A stretch of DNA of 64,000 bases from Byssothecium circinans (taxonomy: Eukaryota; Ascomycota; Dothideomycetes; Pleosporales; Massarinaceae): assembly GCA_010015675.1 (NCBI GenBank), contig ML976983.1:1356494-1420493 (forward strand), in the 5' to 3' direction. Each line of letters starts with the position of its first letter. The first letter of the stretch is position 1. Shown here one piece after another: positions 1-12,945 of this stretch. The position numbers and the translations under genes were made by a program. The notes beneath the pieces are model-generated. The model was not told where the DNA came from and made no database searches. It saw only the letters and a program-made list of their open reading frames with translations.

Positions 1-27
1 GGTGGTGGGTTGGGAGGGGCCTTGGAG

Positions 28-165
28 CTAGTTCGGGTGGGAGAGGAGTGCGTGGATGGCGTTGGGGAGGTTGGAGTGCGGGATGCTTGGGTTGTCGAGG
101 CAGTTGTGGTGCTGGAGGCGGCCTTGGCAGCGGGATATTAGGTCGTTGAGGAGGTGTTTGGACAT
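28..165 (-). other. Possible 3' end of an unrecognised gene
   Basis: A minus-strand frame ends with TAG at 28-30. It runs back through an ATG at 163-165 and stays open to about position 308. Third codon positions are strongly C-biased (runs such as AAC, CTC, CCC, GCC, ATC), as in the intact genes of this window, whereas the overlapping plus-strand frame has a skewed Gly/Trp/Arg composition. The encoded tail is rich in His, Pro and Asn and resembles no family I know. It may be the last exon of a gene or a chance GC-rich frame. Confidence 0.25.
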
Positions 166-399
166 GGGGGTGTTAGATTGGGGTTGGGGGTGCAGCGCTG
201 GTGTGGGTAGGGCGTGTAGATGGGTTGGTGTTAGGTACTTTTTCTTGGGGGATGGTGTGTTGGTATGGTGGAGGTGTAGGTTTAAGGAGTTATGGCTCTT
301 GCTTTGAAAAGGGGATGTTTGTGGCGCGAGACATGGCGTGTGAAAGGGGGTATTAATTGAGGAGGCGGGACACGTCGCGCTGCATAAGATGGTAGTGAG

Positions 400-600
400 T
401 GACTACAGAAGCTTTGAAAAGTGAATGGGCGTTGATGAACAACTGGAGAAACCTTGAAAATGGAAGGCGATGACTGTAGAAGCCTTGGAAAGAGAATGGA
501 TGATGATGAACTTGAGAAGGCTTGAAAAAAGAATGATGGCTTGAAAAAAGAATGATGGTATTGGACTAGAAAAGCCTTGAAAAGGATTGAGGGTAGTGCA
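400..600. repeat. Degenerate short tandem repeats (TTGAAAA-type)
   Basis: The motif family GCYTTGAAAA(A)gaATGatGg recurs about every 20-50 bases. Two adjacent units, GCTTGAAAAAAGAATGATG, are identical. Related GAAGCCTTGGAAAGAGAATGG, GAAGCTTTGAAAAGTGAATGG and AAGCCTTGAAAAGG units flank them. The repeats keep a minus-strand frame open (282-662) whose Ser/Phe-rich product is explained by the repeat alone, so no gene is called there. Confidence 0.6.
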
Positions 601-1406
601 CGGCGAGATACCGTGGTAACATGAGGGAAGTTACGAGAGAGAGAAGAAGTAGACGATAACACATCTATAGCGAGCCTCCAGCATATCCAGAATGAAGAAA
701 AGATAGAGTCACTGCTGATTCAGTAGGGGAGAGGATCGGATTCATGGGAAAAAAAGACCACCTGCCGCACTTCGGGTTGACTGCTGCGAGGCGCCATACC
801 GCTTCGGGGCAAAGGCACCGGAAATAAGCGGATTACGTACTGTCCAAAAAAGCGTCTAAACCATCCGGACGTGTTCTTTTTCACTCCTCATAACCTCATG
901 TTTACCATCACGCCCGTCTTTGCGCCCAACAGAGTGGAAACTGGATGGATTCCTTTACTCAACCACACCCAATCTACCCGGTTGAATCTGTTCACCGCTG
1001 GACCTCGGCATATCTGCCCAAACCCTCTGAGAAGAATGGCGGAACCAAGGATTTTTTTCTCCACGTCTTTCCCATGGCAATATTGGATAACTTAGCTCGC
1101 CAGCTAGGAGAGGGGAAAAAGGTGGGAAGCTTGTGCACAGCGAGAAAGTCGCTCAGGTCACTCCCGACACCCTCGATGGTCAGAGTAGCCTCAATGTCAA
1201 CTCTCTCCCGGCAATAATAGCGCTGCTACTCATGGCTTCGGCAAGATATGACAGAGGCAGCAGTTCCCAATTTAATGTCGAGCCCCAGATGTAGCCGCTA
1301 GATTGAAGGAGACCAAGCGATGCCCAGTCTGAAGCAGCCCGCCTCGTCGTGGGGCCTGTCGTAGCTTCTCGGTCGTGCAGGTACCCAGAGAACTCGATGA
1401 TCAGCT

Positions 1407-2255
1407 ATGAATCATCTCAAAGATCAGCACCGCGTGCCGGAGTCCATCGAGGGCTTCATGTCGACCCCGCCCAGTCGCTCCTGTCGACACGTCGGGTGCC
1501 ATCTCGTCGCCAGTCGGACCTTGAAGAACTGCGCTGAACTCCGTGGCGCCATATCTCTGGAGGATTCGCTTCTGCAGGAGTGTCGTCTAGAAGTCGTTGA
1601 GTGGCTGAGGGGGCGCCAAGGTGTCACACAGGCACGCCCGAACTGCCTCGCCACCGCCAGCTATGTTGCCAGCTCTTTGGGAGCCAGTTTCACCAAATTT
1701 CGCTGGCGGGGCCTTCTCATACGCATTTATAGGTTTGGAACCCCCGAGGAGAAAGCCAAACGCCTCCGAGCGTTGATTGCACCTTTCCTCCACCGTTCCT
1801 ACATCCACCTCATCGAATCCACCACTCCGAAATTCCATACGGCTGCCTGGGACTAGGAATGGGAAGAAGCAGCTTGGAAGCTGATGCCTACACCATGTTA
1901 TGGTGCACCTTTAGAGTACTTGTTGGACGTCGACGAGATGCGCTACTGAAGCCCACAGCCCTTCGGAGGCCCAACGAGCTGAACAAGACCGGCGGCGCTA
2001 TTGGCTTTCCGACAACATATGCGGCGGCATTACGGGAATCAAGACTGGTTTTTCGGAGGGCTAAGACTTCGGACAGCTGTCCTTGGGGCGTACGCCGTCG
2101 GTTCGACTGGACAGTCGATGGCTATGTGCGCTGGCATGCGACTCGCGAAACGGAGCAGGCGGTTGAAGAGAGACTATTATTGCGCATCAACCCAAACTCA
2201 AATCTTAGCGTGCGTCATTGATGGTGGTGATGATCACCAACTGATTGATTACTAA
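1407..2255 (+). other. Doubtful open frame with three in-frame stops (possible relic)
   Basis: One plus-strand frame stays readable from 1407 to 2255 except for TAG at 1854-1856, TGA at 1947-1949 and TGA at 1980-1982. A decayed gene would look like this, but I recognise no domain, and other frames are also open here. No convincing intron removes the stops. The remaining sequence from about 600 to 4539 has only short overlapping frames with no family signature, and I see no gene in it. Confidence 0.2.
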
Positions 2256-2337
2256 GCAGAAAAGTCGCGTATCAGCTCCTCGCTCATACAAAATAGCCAC
2301 TATCATTGACTTTTTTGATTGGTAATCAATCATTCAT

Positions 2338-2361
2338 TGATCATGATCATGATCATGATCA
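2338..2361. repeat. Microsatellite (TGATCA)n
   Basis: Four consecutive TGATCA hexamers lie in a low-complexity stretch. The unit is self-complementary, so the tract can form a perfect hairpin. Confidence 0.8.
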
Positions 2362-4539
2362 ACCCCATCATTGGCGTGCGCAACGTGTTTGAAGGCGGGC
2401 CGTCCCTTACCGTGTTCGGAAGTACATGGTTCCGGGCATGCCCGATCACAAATGTTTGTGTGGTCTTCCATCTCGTGTCGGCACATACCGTATGGCATCT
2501 GCATCTACCAGCTCGCCGTCCCTCCCATACTATACCTTAATTTTCGGGCCAACGAGTCACTCAGGGGATGTCGGTCGGAATTGGCTCCGGTGGACACCGG
2601 TGACTTGGTCGATCAGGGGCGTAGTGCCGCGCATTCAAGCGCGCTCGTTGGTCTGACATTAACAGGCCTAAACTATGGAGTGTTGGATGACTTGACACAT
2701 GGCTGTACTTCAAAAAAGACGAATATCGGATATTTCTGCGGCACCAACATCTGTGAAGAGAAGGATGCACTGTACCTGCGCGTTTACGATGTCGCAACCC
2801 AGCTTGGCGCATGATCGGCGAACCGCGTTGAACATTATTGACGATGTAGATATGGATTTGCATGGTTCATCCGACATGGTCAATGACTAGTTCCAGCACT
2901 GATCTTCGAGTTGCGGCCCATCCACAACCAGCAACATCTCCGACGGCTGCCCTGCACACTTCGATCTAGTGGGAGCGTTCCCGGCTGGCCGCATCTCGGT
3001 CGCACAAGGTATTTTTCCTTTTATTGCAAATCGATAAATCGTCCTTTCCCCGAGCTTCAACCAAACGGATCGTTCTCCGCAGACGCGTGACACGCAGTCC
3101 GGCTACGAAGAGAGGAGGCTACCTTGCTTCCCGCTACTCGTTCCCTTTCTGAACGGTAAACGTTCTGCACTGTGTTGCACATTTTCATGCCTGCAGGATC
3201 TGCCGGGCCCGTCGTGGCACAAAATGAAACACTTTTCAGCGTCGAGCCCTCGAAGCGTAATAAAGCGTACTTTTATCGAAGGATCGAAAATCCCTGCCAA
3301 GCCAAATCGGTGTGACCTCAGACATCGTAAAAGTACCACAAAGACTATAGCACGGCACCAGGGCCACTTTTCCCGCGCCTCGGATCCTAGGGCTTGTTTA
3401 TGGAACCACACGGCCGTCTCGAACCACATGGGCATAGCCCAACTGCGAGCATTCCTGACTTGCATCCTCGCTTGCTACGTGTCGCCCTGCATCGTCTGCG
3501 TGGCACATGGAGAACCCACCATCATAGAATGATTTTGGGTGACAAGATCCACGAAGCTAGCGAATGGATTCAACCACTATACGTACCTTTTCCCATCTGT
3601 TGACAGCGTGGTATTGTGCAAAAGGTACAAAATGACCATACTACTGTATCCAGCGCGGGTTGCACACCTACACCTTCCTTCTGGCTGAGATGCGGGGCAG
3701 CCTTTGATATCTAGTGGCGGTGTCAATCAGCCAGTGAGTACCCACCCCTACGTTTCAGCATCACACCGAGACAGCTGTCATGCATGTAATTGAATTAGGC
3801 ACGAGTGATCTTGCTCGACCAAAGTCCAAACCGACCGACCGCACAGCGACAACGTAAGCTCGTAACTGCCAAATCCATCGCTGACTCGTCTATAATAGGA
3901 CAGGTCATACAGGAAAAATCCAAGGCTATTTTGAGCCCAAGTGTTACATCTCATGTCCATTGTGGTACTAGCCGATTACTACACGGACGGTTTCGGTCCT
4001 TCTAGCAAAACGGGTCCAAGGCAAATATTTTGACGTTGCGAAGCAGCGGCTGCAACCGTACCCGCCCGCCTAATAACTTTCAAAAGAAACGGGGACTAGG
4101 CGAGGCGATCGGGGAAGACGGAATACACGGGAGCCTAGGGTCCTTTCAGTATCACGTCCCGAATGTGGGGTCATAACAAAAAAAGTTGGACGCCAAGCTC
4201 CCGCAGTGTGGTAAACGTCGGGTACTCGGTCGAGAAGCTCGGTCGGGGAAGCGGGACACATCCGGTGAATGTCAGCACCTAAACCTCATAGAGATACCTG
4301 ACGCTCGGGCAGTTCACAGCGAAGCAGCAGTGTGTGTAACCAATCTCTTGTTGCGCGGCAGTGAAAGAAAAGACATCTCGTGGTTGGGAATTTGCAGTGT
4401 TTGCTCGTCCAATTCAGCGGGCATGTGCGACTGTCCATCGTTACATAGACAGCTGCAGCCCGCCTTGACGGCTATGAAGCCTGCAACACCCGCCCAAAAA
4501 GTCATTGCCACCCGAGAGCGCTGTCTATCGAAGTACTTA

Positions 4540-6199
4540 ATGATTCTCAAGGCCCCCACGCCTCGCATGGCGTCGAATACGCTGTATCTATCCTCTTTGG
4601 ACCAGAACACCGTCCGCGTTTATACGCAATCCATATTGCTCTTCCCATTCCCCGATGGTAAGCAAGCTGAAGCTGCCATCACAGCTCTTTCCGATGGACT
4701 GCGCGAGACACTGAGGATGTTTCCTTTCCTTGCAGGCCAATTGTCCCTGACCGGAGCAGGGAAACTCGTCCTCAAATATCCAACCGAGATTGCCGGCCCA
4801 AGGGAGTCTTCAATATTCGCGAAGAAGAACATTCCTCTATCATCCGGTTTCCCGCACAGTTACGAGGAACTAAAGCGAAAGGGCATGCCACCGAGTGCCT
4901 TCAAAGCCGAGATCTTCCGTCCGGATGACCTCCTCCAGTACTCCGGTATTCCGACCAACGGTGAAGGTATAGTGGATTTCACGAAGAGTAAGGCACCGGC
5001 CTTGAGAGTGCAGGCGAATTTCATTCCGGGAGGCTTGGTTTTGAGCACGTACTACCACCATGCCGTTATGGACTGCTCTGGAATTCACAACTTCTGGAAA
5101 TGGTACGCCCACCACATCTCGACCATTAGCAACTTCTCGAACGGGATACTGGATGAGCCTCAAGGTATTCCATTTCCTGTCTGGCTCTCATCGACCTGCT
5201 GACATGGTTAGTCTTCCCAAACCAGTCGACCATGCGGCACGACTTGGACGCACAAACTCCAGCTCCGCCTAGAGGGGTGCGAGCAACTGCGGAAGCCTAC
5301 ATGGATGGAACGTACAGCTACCCCAAGACGCTCCCAGAAGATTCCTCCTGCTCGCTACGATACTTTGTCGTTCCAGCCCAACGCATCCGTGACTTCCGCG
5401 ACACACTTAAAAGCCAGTTCCCGGAGAACTCGCCACCCACCATCTGCAATGTGCTGGCCGCATTAGTGTGGATCCATGTAACGCGTGCAAGAGCTGCGAG
5501 GATAGGTGACTGTGGGCAAAAGGAGACGGGCATTGGAATCGCCATTGACATGCGCCGACGAATGGACCCACCGTTGAGTCTTGACTACATGGGGAATATG
5601 GCACCCTTTGTCAAGGGCTCGATGAAGATTGCAGATCTCATTGAAGAGGAATGGTGAGTTGTTTCTCAATAGCATGGCCAGGATCCGGTCCATGTGCATT
5701 CATGGAAAAACTTCGTCTTTGTGCGACTTAATAACTCAGCGCATATGTCTAACAAACAAGCAGTGTAACGGAGAAGACGATCGTCCACGCCATTCACAAG
5801 ATCAAGCAGACGATCGCCAAAGTCAACAACAACTGGGTGCAAGGCCAACTTACCTTCTTCAAGTCTATCGAAGACATTAAGGATACAGAATGCGCCCTGG
5901 GCTTCCGCTTCGGCCTCGACATCTACATCACTTCATGGATGAACTTTGGAGCGGACATCCAGTGGGGTATCCCAGGAACAGATCTTTCTACTGGCTCGCT
6001 TAACGGGCGGCCCGATTTCATTCGAAAAACATACGGTCCCTCGGACGGCGGCATCATGATCATGCCACGACGTCGCAGCTTCGTGGACGGGAAAGAAGCA
6101 CCGTACGAAGTCATGGTACGCCTCGCCTCGTGCGACATGGAAACGCTCTTGAACGAGAAGGGCGGGTTCAAGAGTTGGACGGATAATGTCATCGATTAG
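4540..6199 (+). CDS. BAHD/trichothecene-type acyltransferase (transferase family), 3 exons
   Basis: Predicted CoA-dependent O- or N-acyltransferase of about 500 residues. Exons are 4540-5164, 5212-5653 and 5764-6199; both introns (47 and 110 nt) have GT...AG ends and CTGAC or CTAAC branch motifs, and the sum is in frame. Family features in order: N-terminal LSSLDQ (family LSPLDQ), FPFLAGQL, the catalytic HxxxD motif as HAVMD inside YYHHAVMDCSG, and near the C terminus NFGADIQWG, the counterpart of the structural DFGWG motif. The HxxxD His is the general base in this family. The start is uncertain: ATGs at 4474, 4540 and 4567 are all in frame, and 4540 best fits the family spacing to LSSLDQ. 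It probably acts in the cytosol on a specialised metabolite or xenobiotic, but no backbone synthase lies nearby, so the substrate is unknown. Confidence 0.85.
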
Positions 6200-9100
6200 G
6201 AGGCGTCGAGAGGCATGACTTGTGTGTGGCACAGCATACGCGCTTGGGTATGGTCCCCCCTGTAACGACCTGCATACGATCTTTTACGGAGTTACGGGCC
6301 GTGTAGATGTATCGGCCAGGCAGAAGGGTATCACGGCATTCCTTTTGAGGGTTTTATAGGTGCATATGCATATCGGAGGAGAAAGGGGGTTTTCTGCTTT
6401 TTTGGGTCTGGACATCTGATATCCTGTACAACTAGCTGGCTGGGCATTTGATGGGGTTTATTTGGGTGCTAATCTTTGTTGTTCTTTCCAAGGTTGAATG
6501 GAGTCTTGTTGATTTGGTCCACATGCAATTGCATCTCATTACCTGATTCCGGTTCTGATGGCGTGTGCAGTAGTTGTGGTGATACATCTGGGGAAAGGTC
6601 GCACAAACCTCCTTACGAAGGCCTGTTGTCCTTAGGGCTGCTTCCACCTCTACGATCCTAGAACTTCTCCTCCACCATCTTCGGTCCCACACGACTTCAT
6701 TTGATGCTATGCACCTGCTATCATCTCATCATTCCACCAACCCCCAAATTGAACGTTATTTGGAGCCCGCTAAGATGCCCCCTTTAAGTTCCCATTACCC
6801 GCGAAGTCCCGGCGATGCGGGGCTTCAAGTTCAGATGATGACATTGCTAATCTACATGCCGCAGTGCGATTACATTTCTTATTACATCTACCAAAACTCT
6901 ACCATGTTTGGCGTAGAATACCTCTCTCCAGTGCAGTGCTGGTCACCTCTTCAACCATTTCACCGAGATGCCGCCGATTGCGCCATCCAGTACCGGACTT
7001 CACCGGCACACCCCGAGCCCCGCTACAATGACAGCGCAACACTACAGGACAAGCGTATCTACTTGAAAATGGACGCGGCAGAATTTACTAAGCGCTTGCT
7101 CTCCCCACGATGGCTTCCTAAATCGCGATGATAAAGTACTCAGAGTACTCAACAAATACCCAGATTCTCTTTTACAGGAATGGGCGATGAACCTCTCACA
7201 CCCAGATTAGATAATGTCATCAATCTTGGATTTGCGCGCACGCAAATGCCATCTGAAGGATTATCAGGCGGGATGGGCGGGATCCTAAGGAATGATTCCT
7301 GAAGGACAGCGGGGTATACCAAACGATGGATAAGATGACTGCCCTATCATCTTTTCACATGACCATGTGCGGTACGCACGAAGCGGTTTCCCTGGATGTA
7401 ACTGCCTGCCTTGTATCACGTAGACAGCAGGCCATCCATGTGGGATTTGCTGACATTTCATACGCATGGCAGTCACCACGATACAAGAGGTGAGGCAAGT
7501 GAGCAGAAGAAGGAATATCTAGTTGCCTAGAATTTTCTCAGTGATGGACGATATCATCAGTTGCCAATCCTATACGCAGAATGAGCCCACCTTAGCCGTG
7601 GTTGCAATAAGTATCCTTACGCGTTCTCAAGAAGACGACAACGTGGGAACCGCTCAGAAACAAAAGAAGAAAAAGAAAAGGGAAATTCAGGATTTACACC
7701 CGGTATCTGACAGTGATCGAGTGGGTGGGACGAATGAGGATTGCAAAAGACGGCCACGCAAACGCATGTGCGTCAATCACGCACGTCACCCTCTAGGTCC
7801 CCATGTCCTTGCTTCACTGAGAACTTTTGCTTTTTCCATGCAAGCCACGTGTAACCCGCCATAAACTCTATAGGGCTGAGGCAAGACTGCAGCCGCAAGA
7901 CGGGTGAAATAAAATAAAATCGTCTTAACCGAGCCCCAACTGCAGATGCAGAGTGCGTCGTACGTGTATGTAGCACTGCCTCACAAGCTCACAGCCAAGG
8001 TCCCATACCGCCGAAGCCGAAGATACATCGACACGCTGAAAAAAAGACGCACACGGCTTCTAGAACTGCGTCCGAGGCCCAATTATTTTGAACGATCGAG
8101 ATGTGTCTCGCGGCCCGCGGGCCTTGGATCGTGGGGAACGGAGCCTAAACCGGGAGACTTAGTTACGACTCCGGGGAGGCTCTGTGAGGAGGCAATCGGT
8201 CCGAAAGACGCCTTTTGCGTATGCGTACGGTGTACGAGTACTGCTATTTCGGGCCCTTTCGCGTCCTTCACTCGGCGACGGTGTCTAGATATGCCGACCC
8301 CTTGGACGGGAGAGGAGCGCGAATGCGGTAAGATCCTCCGCCTACGTAGGGTACCGTAAACGACGGTTTCGAACCTTGTACGCGGCTGATCCCGTCATGC
8401 ACATGCGGCTCATCCCAGCTTGCGCAATAACAGTCGCTGTTGTAAGAGACTGAACTAAATCACTACATGGTCAACTCTATCCGTAATCGTGACGTCTCGT
8501 CCCTATCTCTAACTGTACTTGGAGAAAAAGTACCGGAGTACCGATCTTCCGGTTCAGACTCGTATTATCTCTCGCTCAGCTCGCCACGACGTTCGCTCTG
8601 CATACATACTACATAGTGTCTACGGGAGGAGTACATACACGTACGCACAAACCGTACCACCACCGCAGCAGCAGCAGCAGCGGCCACACTATTGAAAAAA
8701 GAAGGGCCTTTAGACGGCCCAGCTGAGTTGCAAGTTAGCAAGTTACACAGCGCGAGCAGCAGTCTCAAGAAGCTTGTGCACGTCTTGTCTATGGATGCCT
8801 GTGCAGCTGAAAAAAAATGTTCAGACATGCAGGAGCCCAAGGGCCGTGAGCGATGCACCGGCCATAGTTCAGCTTAGTTTAGTTTGAAACCTTTTCGTGC
8901 CGCTTCGGAGAGAGTTACAAGGTAATTGGGCGGGATCGAGTGCCGAAACCGTGTCCGTTAGTATATACCGCAACAACCGCCCGTCTGCTTACTATCGTGG
9001 CTTGGTCATATTCGGGCCTACTTATTTTCTCCGCTTTCTTGTGGGCGTCTGTTTTCTGCTTTGGGACGGGTCCTGGTATATCTATGTACAGTACGTATGT

Positions 9101-10767
9101 ATGTCCTGCATGCAGTGTTGGAGTCGTGCTTGTGTGTAGCTTGGGGATATGGAGGACGTGGGAGCTAAGCTTGTTTGAGAGATAGGGTTTCGAAGAGAGC
9201 GTTGGGGACGATTATTGGATTGTTGAGGGACAAGTTACGGCCTATTGTGTCTCGTCAATGAAATGACGGCTCAGTCTCGGGATTGCGGAGCCCCCCAATT
9301 GAAAGTCTTCGCGGGCATGCTGTTCTGCTGTATTTCTACCTCAAGGACTACTACCACCGCAGCACATGGCTCAATATGTCTTCTAACCTCGATAGCACTT
9401 TTAGAAACTAAGGACTAAATTAGCCTTGTCATCTTGTAATAGTGTGCTTCAGATCATGCGTATCAAGCCCATATAGTTCATAGGCGTATGTTCGGTGTGG
9501 ACTTGAGAAGTGGCGTAGTATCTCCGTAAGTACATAAAACCTAGCGCTTGTTATTAATTTCCGGACCTTGCGTTATATCGAGCGCGACGATAACAGTATC
9601 ACCCAAACTACTCTAGAGCTAGAAATGCGTGTACATACATTTCCTAATCTGCAGGTTGTTTCCGCGGGCACACTATCTTTAGCTTAAGACACGCGAATTA
9701 GGCAAAGATTTCCCCCTTTATTAAGGGCCTCTTTTACACCCTAGTAGCTTCGGAGCTCGTATATTAACATGCGCAACATGATAGAGGGTCACTATAACAG
9801 AAGTACCATGACATGCATAGCAGTCTCACTTGCAAGGTTGATACTGGCTGGTTAATGGTGATACTGCGTGCTACCTGCTATAGCTACATTGCTAATGTTC
9901 TCCGCATCGCCGCGAATACCACATCTATTCCACAGAACGAGTCTTTGAAGCTCTCGAATATGAATAAGGATTGAAGTTTTAAGCATGATCATTTCTCTGT
10001 CCTTGATCACAGAGAAAAAAAAACTTACCTGGAGATCTTTTTCTAGAGCGAGCCACAATAAGGATAGGGTCACAGACAATGTACGATTAGATAAAGAAAA
10101 AAAAACAGTATATAATTCCGTGTATAACAAGACGAACTGCTGCTCGCTAAGGCTACCCTCGCAGACGATATACACGATATCATACTGGGAATCAGATCAC
10201 ATGACCTCGCCCCTCATGGGCGGGTCGCATTGAGGCTCTGGCAGCCATCATCATTCCCAACGGCACAGAGTGAGGCTAATGTCTATAGAGAGGGCAAAGC
10301 GCCCAGAGTCATCGAATCACTCGTCGACGACCGATGCTTTTCCGCCAAAAAGGGCGCAAGCTCCCCCGGGTCACCATGCAACAGAACCGCGCCCTCGCAA
10401 ATCGCGTTGTGAAGCCTGTCGAGCCTAAGAAATCAATTGCTCGGCCGGCGAAGGTAATGCTGAGACGCACAGAGATCAATAACTTGATTGTATCAAAACA
10501 CAGTGTTGGGGTTGGACTAGACAATTTTCGCGATATTTACACATTGAATGAGGAATTTGAGCTGAGCGTTATATTAGAGAAAGACGTCGAAACCATCATA
10601 GCTTTGACTTTTTTTGGGTCGGCATCTACTTCCATGTGTAGACATTTTTGTTAGGCTTTAAGTATGGACCATTATGATGGGAAACTCAAGGGGCGGTAGA
10701 GTGATTGCGGATGTGGTAGAGTTTCGTGGAATGGTGCATACGAGGAAGTAGATTATTACTTAGTTTA
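6200..10767. other. Gene-poor 4.6-kb interval
   Basis: No frame here carries a recognisable domain. The longest, 6709-7131 and 10334-10654 on the plus strand (140 and 106 codons), lack family signatures and clear codon bias. A (CAG)n-type run of five units sits near 8665. About 9400-10180 is richer in A+T, with many TTA/TAA steps, and could be a decayed repeat. The roughly 300 bases after 6199 presumably include the acyltransferase 3' UTR. Confidence 0.5.
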
Positions 10768-12835
10768 TTAGATCAAAAAGAAGATCTCCTCCTTAGCTCC
10801 CCTTGAAAAGATCTCTCCGTCCATCATACCATCGCAGTATGCATCACCTATAAGGAAGAACTTCCCCTTACCGTTCGGTCGTAAAATATAAGGTACATGG
10901 GCTCCAGGCAAAATGGCGATGGTGTCTCCGGGACAAGTTTGAAGTGGTCCCAGGCCTACATAGCCGCTCTGGGATAAGTATGGTCGTCTGTTGCACATTT
11001 TCCTCATTCCCGCACAGTACTCTCTTGATTCGATGGTCTTTGTTTTCAGATCCTGCAACTCTGCGGCCAAAACTCGTTTTGATGCTTTCGTGCCTTCCAT
11101 AGCTACACACGTGGCCGGCGAAGCCCTGTAGGCTGCGTCCGACGGGGTAGCAATCCGACGAAGAATCTCACTCGATGTTTGGTCAAGGTCGCCTACTGGA
11201 ACGCGCTACACTGCTTTCGTCTGCCGTTGGGAGTTGGGATAAATGCCGCGGTTCCTGTCTGCAGATTTCGTGCACATGCGCCGGACATCTTCGAGATATG
11301 GAAGGTATGAGCAATAGGGGAATTCGGCTTCAACACTATCCCCAAGCCAGGAGCCACCAACTTCATCCACTTCATCGACAACAAAACCCCTCAACGCAAG
11401 GACTCTCTCGTCATCGACCGGTTCTACCTGTGGTCGAGTATCGGCTGAGGCGGAGAATAGAGGGGAGTAGTAATCAGTCCTATCACCAGTGACGGTCCAG
11501 AAAGGGCTTTGAAGATCCGAGCGCCAGTCTGGTACCCAAGACGGCAAGCCCTAGCAATTTGACAGCCAATCTAGTCCCCAAGTCAACGAGTCTTGAAGAT
11601 CCGAGCGCCAGCTCCGCATCCGGGCTGGTAATTGCCAGGTGGTCTTGGGGAATTGTGAAAAACTGAGGACTTCGAGGTGGTCGCCTTCAACGATCTTCCG
11701 TGCGGTGCTGGTGTACACTTGGGCCAGCCCCCGTCTGGAGCGCTTGGTATAATCTGCTCGAATGTCTAATTTCTCGGCATATGTATCGTTCGCCAGAGAA
11801 AGAATCCCGAATATCCGATCTTTCGGGTCTGTCGCCTCAACCTTGTTGCCGACGTAGCGCCCTCTGAACAGATCGAAGAGGCCAGCTCCTGACCCCGTTC
11901 CACTGTCGAATCCACGTTTTCTCTTCCTGGCAGCGAATAAGGCCGATGTTGGATTTGTGACTAGGCATTGGTAACGGTGGACATTTTCGGCGTCGCTCCC
12001 CTCAGATTTCAAAATTTCGACGCCGCCCCACCCGAAAATGAGGATTGCGGACTCCACTAGCTCGACTCGCACCCATTTCTGACCGCACACGAAAAATGTG
12101 TCAGCTCCAAGACAAAATTCCTGCAATATTCAGACGCGAGAGAACCACAGCCTCTTATAAAATGCGGCCATGGCGTCGAGGAGGGAGTTGTTGAGTACGT
12201 GCTTGCATCCATCGATAATTCCCTAAAAGTCGATGGTATTTTGGTCGGCCGTGGCCGAAGTAGCAAAGGCAATATTCCGTAGCTGATTAACGCTGTCTTT
12301 GGTGTAGTGTTCCCCAATGTCCCACTCGTGTACTGCTTGGCCTAACCGGGCAAAGTGGTCCATTAGCTCGTCGGAGTCGTCTGCGGTCGGGCCTACCCAG
12401 ATTAACACCCTCCGTCGCACTACTATAGATCTTGCCCATTAGAGGAATCTGGTCATTCTTTTCAAGGTCGTTCTCCTGGTCAATGCAGATCTGGTCGATC
12501 CAGAGAGTGACAACCTCCTTTGGGTGCCGAAAGTGCCTTATGGCTTCGTCGAGGGATGCTGTGATCTTGACTTCGATATCGGACAGGTGGATGGAGTGAG
12601 TTCGGCCACCGGTTCCCCAAGCATAAGATAGAGCCTTGTAGGGTGATGGAGAGTCGATAGGGGTTGAATAAAGGCGACCGTTCAGAGTCGCCGCGGACTT
12701 CGCAGAATCTGACTTGGGTGGATAAAGGTCGAGTAGTCGGATATGCGTTGACGCGCATGGGAGCGGTGTTTGATGAGACTTTGACTGCGGGGAGCCATAA
12801 ATACGACTCCCAAGAGCGGAAAATAATGTTGACAT
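10768..12835 (-). pseudogene. HET-domain (heterokaryon incompatibility) gene, inactivated
   Basis: The N-terminal part (start ATG at 12833-12835) shows the HET hallmarks YKALSYAWG and LWIDQICIDQ. One extra G near 12411-12414 shifts the frame just after GKIYSSA; the shifted frame gives RVLIWVGP, as the family expects. The whole remainder to 10768 lies in that single frame but is cut by TAG (12223-12225), TGA (12130-12132, where the family has Trp in VWILQE), TAG (11551-11553) and TAG (11206-11208). Conserved later pieces include ATDPKDRIFGIL and, at the C terminus, YVGLGPLQTCPGDTIAILPG and MDGEIF. HET proteins trigger non-self recognition and cell death between fungal individuals. The clear family resemblance over the full length indicates recent decay; as it stands no functional protein could be made. 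Confidence 0.88.
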
Positions 12836-12945
12836 GTTGCGGCTTCTGTATTGTCGAGGGCTCTGGGGCCTTGTTAGAAGCTTGCCGTTGTCGCTAACGA
12901 CGATGCTGTTATAGCAAAGTATGGCGATAAAAGATATAACCAAAT

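Noticed and set aside
282..662. Minus-strand frame of 126 codons
   Set aside because: Its Ser/Phe-rich product is produced by the degenerate repeats at 400-600; no domain and no splice context.
7523..7864. Plus-strand frame with a Lys-rich run
   Set aside because: The Lys run comes from an AAG/AAA-rich tract; no domain, no codon bias and no splice context.
8360..8400. Possible tRNA B-box (GGTTTCGAACC)
   Set aside because: No matching A-box, acceptor stem or anticodon arm could be folded around it.
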